Positions 60,426-64,000 of a DNA stretch of 64,000 nt are shown here, piece after piece. Position numbers and translations under genes: made by a program. The notes below the pieces were generated by a model. It searched no databases. It saw nothing but the letters and a program-made list of their open reading frames with translations, and had not been told where the DNA came from. The DNA comes from Brachycybe producta (lineage: Eukaryota; Arthropoda; Diplopoda; Playtdesmida; Andrognathidae), in the NCBI GenBank assembly GCA_036925085.1, contig JAUPFP010000084.1, forward strand, positions 372,001 through 436,000. The letters are read 5' to 3'. How positions within the stretch are numbered: position 1 is the stretch's first letter; every line of letters begins with the position of its first letter.

Positions 60426-61734
60426 AGTTTATTTTGAAAGATATCATCGTGATAATATTTTCAACAAAAACAGTCTACTATTTTTCAGTTAGCCTATTCT
60501 ACTTTCTAACAACTTTGGAATTTTTTTCTTTCTACACTTTCTTAAAGTGTAAACATTCTTCGAACTTTACGTTATTCAAGTTTTTTGGGAGCAAAACTAA
60601 AAGAAACTAGATGGGTTTTTTTTAGAAACTAGAAGGGCAGTTCAAGCACTTTTAGGAAATTTTTCACTTGGATATATCTTTTATTAAAAGTCCAAAATGA
60701 AAATACTATTTAAATTAATCCAGCTATCCGTTTTTAGTTTCTAGCAAACTTGTTGCATTATTGTTGTTGTTCTTGAAATTGCATAAAATAATTAGTTTTT
60801 CGCTAATCAGCTGTTTATAAAACCATCTTTTAATTAAAGGTCTCTCAATGTTTAATCGTTCATTTTAAAACATTGAAAGCCAACCAAAACCAACCAGCAA
60901 AAAAATTGTCTTCTTTAATACCGAGGCCCTCTTCAAGGAGAAGGTTTTTTTTTTTAAGGCTAAACCACTTTTTTAAAATAAATATCAGTCCAAGTATATA
61001 TTATCATAGAGAAACGTCCTTGTCAACAGTTACAAGTATTTTTGTTTTAAAAAAAACCCTCAACCCCGGAAAACAAAAACCAAGAAGAGTCAGAAAACTG
61101 CTTCGTAACTTATTAACACGTGTGTGAATGCACTCAAAAGAGTTCAAAACCCAAAGTCAAGTCAGGGTTCGGTTACTACGAAATTTCACTCACCCCTCCC
61201 CCTCCCTCCCTTTTTTTTTACAATTTGTAAAATAATAATAACCCCTCAATTGGATTTAAGTTACACATTTTTAAAAGAGAATTCAGTTTTAATTTTGACG
61301 GTCGGACCAGTCAAGTCAGTCGGACGGACAGAAGAAACGAACTCCCCCCGAGTTGAAGATGAAGAAGAAGAGCCCAATGTCGAGGTTTTCTCTTTCAAGT
61401 TTATCGTCTAAATATAGACTTTTGTTTTAATAGTCTTGTCTATCATATATGGAAGAACCTAATTGGAATTTGATATTTAATAAACAAAAAAAAAGTTTTT
61501 GGTGTTTCATCAAATTACTATTTCCGGGATCGGTTTTTTTTGTTGGTCTTTTTGTCTCTCAGATAAAGAAGAAAACGGACTTCCCCTAAAAAGGTAAGGG
61601 TAACTTCTTCATTCAAAGTAATCCATGTCCCCACATATAGACTGTAATATAAGGCAAGAGCCCCTCTACAACTTAAAATGATATCCGGTTAGGACAAATA
61701 ATAACCGACGAAACCGATGTAATTCTCTTTTTTA

Positions 61735-61920
61735 AGTAATTTGAACTACCCTTCTAGTTTCTAAAAAAAAACACTTTCTAGTTTCTCTTAAGTTTGCTCT
61801 TCTGAAAGACAGAATAATCAAGAGTTCGATCAAAATTAAGAGAAACTAGAAAGTGTTTTAAAAACTAGAAGGGTAACTCAATCAGTTTAGGTTACTTTTA
61901 TGTTGATATCTTTTAAAATA
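61735..61920. repeat. Family-A arms in inverted order
   Basis: A right arm (CTACCCTTCTAGTTTCTAAA then CTGAAAGACAGAATAATCAA, GAGTTCGA) is joined at about 61829 directly to a left arm (CAAAATTAAGAGAAACTAGA then AACTAGAAGGGTAACTCAAT). Outer ends are adjacent instead of inner ends, so two copies abut or an inversion occurred. Confidence 0.75.
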
Positions 61921-62204
61921 AACTATTTATTTAGCAGTTTTTAAAAGACCAAATATTCGAAAAAAATGTTCAAATTGTTTTTTTATAAATTATACGTTTT
62001 ATATAACTTTTATGAAATTTGTGCATTTTTATTTTAAGCTAAACTGATTATTAGGTCAAAACGTTTATGCAAAGTTTATAAAACCATGTAGACTTGACCA
62101 GAGCATTTTATGCATTTTTTCGATCGTTGTCGCCAGCTATAAACCACGTTAACACATGACCAGAGCATTTTCTGCAAATATCATGCAAATTGTTTGTGGT
62201 CTTA

Positions 62205-62511
62205 TACCTTGTACACACATGAGTTAAATGAATTCAAAATTAAATGTGTTCAGGTGTGAATTATACGGAATCCAGTTAAGGACATGTCGAACCAAATAAA
62301 AAGTTGACTTTATTATTAATATCTTAAAATTGAAATACTAAATCAATAGTTTATATAAATTATAAGTTAAGTATTAACTCAATATTTTCAGATTATTAAA
62401 TGAATAAATTGAATTCGACGACATATTGTTCGTTTAGCCTTCACGGAGCTCTCGGTAGAACACGTTTATTATTTAAATGCATTTAAATTATCAGACGTGT
62501 GAGTAGTAGGT
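62205..62511. mobile_element. TA-flanked element related to 20080-20388, opposite orientation
   Basis: The left end TACCTTGTACACACATGAGT matches the right end of the 20080 copy in reverse complement. Shared inner blocks are GTGTGAATTATACGGAATCC, AATTGAATTCGACGACATAT and ATTTAAATGCATTTAAATTA. The right tip is degraded. Confidence 0.75.
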
Positions 62512-62873
62512 ATTAAGTCCCTGAGCTTTAAAAGTCACGTAGACTTAACCAGAGCATTACAGTTATGTTGTTTTTTTCTGATAAGCAAAGAAGGAAAACT
62601 AAAAAAAACTTTTGATAAAAAAAAGTCCAGTTTGTTTGAAACGTCCTTGCCCTTTTTTTTTTTTTCTTTCTTCCTCCATTATTTTCTAATGGAGACAGCG
62701 GCGGCGGACATTCCAACACGGGATAGTCCCAAACACATACATTAAATATATCTTTTTATTTTATGTTTTTTAAATAACAGAAAAAAGATGTTGCACGAAA
62801 ACGTGTTAGTTCAATTTCTACAATATTTTTTTTTATTTTCTAAAACTCAAAACCAAGAACAAGTTGCACACTG

Positions 62874-62893
62874 AACCCCCCCCCCCCCCCCCC
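62874..62893. repeat. Poly-C tract
   Basis: Uninterrupted C run of about 18 bases, one of several homopolymers (poly-G at 6257-6275 and 46617-46628, poly-C near 48520). Confidence 0.8.
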
Positions 62894-63281
62894 AAACCAT
62901 AAATTTCATTCTTCTTCTTAATTTTGTTCTATTCTCTCTAAACAGGTGCAGTAATAGTAATGTAGTTAGTTATCTCAAGGTTAATTCATGCCCTATATAT
63001 TTCAAAACACAAATATAAACAAATACATAGCCTCCTCCCAATCCCCCCCCCATTTCTCACTTTTTCCTTTTTCTTAAAACGTCCTCCCTTCATTTTTCTC
63101 TTTCATTTTAAAATATCGTAACCTATTTCCATAGGCAACAAACAAATTGAAGTTAAGTGTGATAAAAAAAAAAGTTCAAAATATCAAAACCACCTAATTT
63201 TTGAATTCTATAAAAAGAAAATACTAAATAACAATGTAAAATTAAAGATAAATTATACTGTTTTTTTTAAATAATAAAAAA

Positions 63282-63380
63282 AAAACTGGTTAGAGGCTAG
63301 AGTTAACCTACACCCAACTAATCCAGTTTTTATTTAACTCTTAGAACACCTTTAGCCTCTAACTAGTCTTTTTGAAGCGT
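63282..63380. mobile_element. Family-C hairpin element, copy near right edge
   Basis: ACTGGTTAGAGGCTAGAGTT on the left faces TTTAGCCTCTAACTAGTC on the right. Confidence 0.75.
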
Positions 63381-64000
63381 GTTAAAGGACGTCTTTCTAT
63401 TGGCTGATAAAATGTAGTTCTACATAATAGAAAGAAACAATTTCAACGTTTTTCTGCTACATTTCAGCTTTTTTTCTGGCTTTTCTGCCAATTTTTCAGC
63501 TTTTTCCTGCCAATTTTTTTTTAGCTTTGTTCTGCCTAATTTCAGCTTTGTTCTCCAAATTTCAGCTTTTTTTCTGCCGAATTTCAACTTTATCTGCTCA
63601 ACTTTCGGCTTCATTCTACCATAAGAAAAATGTTTTTTTTTTAATGGAATTCTGACTCAATTTGAAGTGAAAAACAAAAACTGAAGAATTTTCAATTGTC
63701 ATAAAAAGTTTACTTTAAAATATATTGTCAACATGCCATGTCAAACCTGCCATAAAAACGTTCATTTTGAAAGATATCGTTTCGAAATAACTTATGTGAA
63801 TATCGTTTACTCTTCTAATTTTCAAACAAATTTTATAAATTTCCTTCTGAAAACAACTTTTCTAAATTGACTGACTTAAAAATTCCCATCCTATTATTTT
63901 CAGGCACTTTTTCTGGACATTTTTTTGTTGTTGTTACTCATTGTTTTATCCTTAAATATCTATTGATGTCAGTCACATCGCTGGATAAATCGATAAATAA

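Larger units (their letters stand above)
62512..64000. other. Right edge, no gene supported
   Basis: Contains a small GC-rich patch at 62690-62730, poly-C, a family-C hairpin, a TTTTCAGC-rich degenerate repeat (63460-63610) and a family-A-like pair of arms (63660-63840). Confidence 0.55.

Noticed and set aside
61124-61411. 95-codon + frame ending in EDEEEEPNVE, considered as an exon
   Set aside because: Plausible composition at its 3' end, but no good acceptor, no homology recognised and no partner exons.

Overview
This is an AT-rich, intron-rich animal nuclear window with no rRNA, tRNA or CRISPR signal and no bacterial-style gene packing. The recognisable genes all lie on the + strand in the first 35 kb: the C-terminal part of a WDR47/nemitin-like WD40 protein, two tandem MADF-domain (Myb/SANT-like) genes, and a complete failed-axon-connections (fax/FAXC) homologue with long introns. 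GT-AG (and one probable GC-AG) introns, poly-A signals and MADF proteins fit an invertebrate metazoan. I cannot place it more finely from sequence alone.

Layout: 1-2866 is repeat-filled, probably intron of the WDR47-like gene. 2867-5017 holds its last exons. 5018-5750 is its 3' flank. 5752-5890 is a small minus-strand LINE (RTE-like) tail. 5920-8180 and 8255-10640 are two halves of a tandem duplication. Each half has a palindromic-repeat arm, then a ~27-bp satellite, then a promoter with an E2F-type TTTTCCCGCC box, then a three-exon MADF gene. 10636-14540 is intergenic and repeat-rich. 14540-34644 is the FAXC gene (five coding exons; introns of about 9.4, 7.7, 0.8 and 0.5 kb). 34645-64000 holds no gene I can support: it is a mosaic of palindromic (foldback) elements, minisatellites and simple repeats.

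The dominant structural feature is the mobile DNA. At least six families of short palindromic elements can be told apart: (A) the very abundant 'AGAAACTAGAA' family; (B) an ACAGGC-ended ~200-bp family with 9-bp target duplications at four of five copies exactly and at the fifth within one base; (C) a 'TAGAGGCTAGA' hairpin family, in two places nested in a larger palindrome; (D) a 'TTCAAGAAG...ACTTCAACTTGAACCCTC' family; (E) TA-flanked elements whose ends resemble AGGCCTGRTTCACAC; (F) a TA-flanked CACCTTGTACAC element. There is also one hAT-like copy with an 8-bp near-duplication. Many are nested, so a relative insertion order can be read.

I see no evidence that the four genes act in one pathway. 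By family, WDR47 and FAXC are neuronal/cytoskeletal or axon-development genes, and the MADF pair are probable DNA-binding regulators whose promoter boxes suggest cell-cycle control. The best candidates for something undescribed are the MADF pair with its conserved satellite-plus-E2F promoter, and the multi-family foldback landscape.
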